DNA of 7,146 nt from Flavobacteriales bacterium (GTDB lineage Bacteria > Bacteroidota > Bacteroidia > Flavobacteriales > UBA7312): the NCBI GenBank assembly GCA_002862585.1, contig PKDP01000064.1:1-7146 (forward strand), read 5' to 3'. Below are positions 6,664-7,146 of the stretch, one piece after another. The position numbers were made by a program, and so were the translations under genes. Position 1 is the first letter of the stretch. Each line of letters begins with the position of its first letter. The notes beneath the pieces were generated by a model. It searched no databases. It was given only the letters and a program-made list of their open reading frames with translations, and was not told where the DNA came from.

Positions 6664-7146
6664 ATGAAACAAGCTCAAGAAAGACATATAAAACGAAAGC
6701 TTAGAACTTCATCTCTGTCAACTATGTTGAGTATTTCTTTAGTGCTGCTAATGCTCGGCTCTATGGGCTTCATTTATATTAATACTAATAGACTTACAAA
6801 TTACATAAAAGAGAATGTAGGTGTTAGTCTAATTCTAGAAGATAATATAAAGAAAGTTGACCGATTTCAACTCCAAAAAAATCTAGATGCATCACCATGG
6901 GTTAAGAGCAGTCGCTTTGTAAGTAAAGATGAGGCTGCTAAAATATTAGAAAGTGATTTGGGTGAAGATTTTATTTCTTTTTTAGGCTTTAATCCCTTGT
7001 CAGCAAGTATCGAAGTCTTTTTAAATGCAGAATATGCTAGTGAACAAAACTTTATCGCTCTAGAAAAAGAAATCGAAGGCAATGAAATCATTAAAGAAAT
7101 TATTATTCAAAAGGACTTAATAGATTCTATCAATTCAAACGTAAGA
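6664..7146 (+). CDS. ftsX: Cell division protein FtsX (permease-like ABC subunit), 3' end missing
   Basis: The visible part is 161 residues of a protein usually near 290-300. FtsX forms the membrane half of the FtsEX complex, which couples ATP hydrolysis by FtsE to activation of septal peptidoglycan hydrolases. Residues 1-18 are basic and cytoplasmic (RHIKRKLRTSS), and 19-39 form the first transmembrane helix. The first extracytoplasmic domain starts at about 40, with NYIKENVGVSLIL (46-58), RFVSKDEAAKIL (84-95) and GEDFISFLGFNPLSASIEV (100-118), all typical of Bacteroidota FtsX. The remaining helices and FtsX permease core lie beyond the right edge. The ATG at 6664 fits the usual N-terminus, and no longer in-frame start is needed. 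In Flavobacteriia I recall ftsX being followed by DUF3098, uppP and truB genes, which cannot be checked here. No strong promoter is seen for it in the gap shared with leuS. Confidence 0.95.
   Translation, partial: MKQAQERHIKRKLRTSSLSTMLSISLVLLMLGSMGFIYINTNRLTNYIKENVGVSLILEDNIKKVDRFQLQKNLDASPWVKSSRFVSKDEAAKILESDLGEDFISFLGFNPLSASIEVFLNAEYASEQNFIALEKEIEGNEIIKEIIIQKDLIDSINSNVR

Noticed and set aside
6867..7091. 74-codon minus-strand open frame over ftsX
   Set aside because: Antisense to the conserved FtsX extracytoplasmic domain; no independent support.

Overview
The window looks like chromosomal DNA from a Bacteroidota bacterium, most likely of the Flavobacteriia or a related marine lineage. 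The evidence is the low GC content, a Bacteroidota-style leucyl-tRNA synthetase with lineage-typical insertions, a Bacteroidota-type FtsX, a lipoprotein signal ending F-S-S-C, a secreted FIENKGQ/SBBP-repeat protein, and a perfect TAnnTTTG promoter element instead of a sigma70-type -10 box. The exact genus cannot be read from the window.

Layout from right to left: ftsX (plus strand, cut by the right edge) diverges from leuS across a 76-bp gap that holds a good promoter candidate for leuS. Four genes then follow on the minus strand: leuS, a tryptophan 2,3-dioxygenase gene (58-bp gap), an M23 metallopeptidase lipoprotein gene (8-bp gap), and a secreted beta-propeller-repeat protein gene (27-bp gap) that runs off the left edge. 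No convincing terminator or internal promoter was found between the four, so they could be one transcript. The dioxygenase-peptidase junction is the tightest.

Functionally this is mostly housekeeping. LeuRS charges tRNA-Leu. FtsX is the membrane partner of FtsE in controlling septal peptidoglycan hydrolysis. The M23 lipoprotein probably cleaves peptidoglycan cross-links from the outer membrane side. The dioxygenase opens the indole ring of tryptophan. The SBBP protein is a predicted exported protein of unknown role. No RNA gene, mobile element, CRISPR array, phage gene or defence system is visible, and there is no gene-free stretch above 300 bp. I saw no evidence of a new multi-gene system. 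The points most worth a second look are a His-to-Cys change at the zinc site of the M23 enzyme and its close linkage to the dioxygenase gene.
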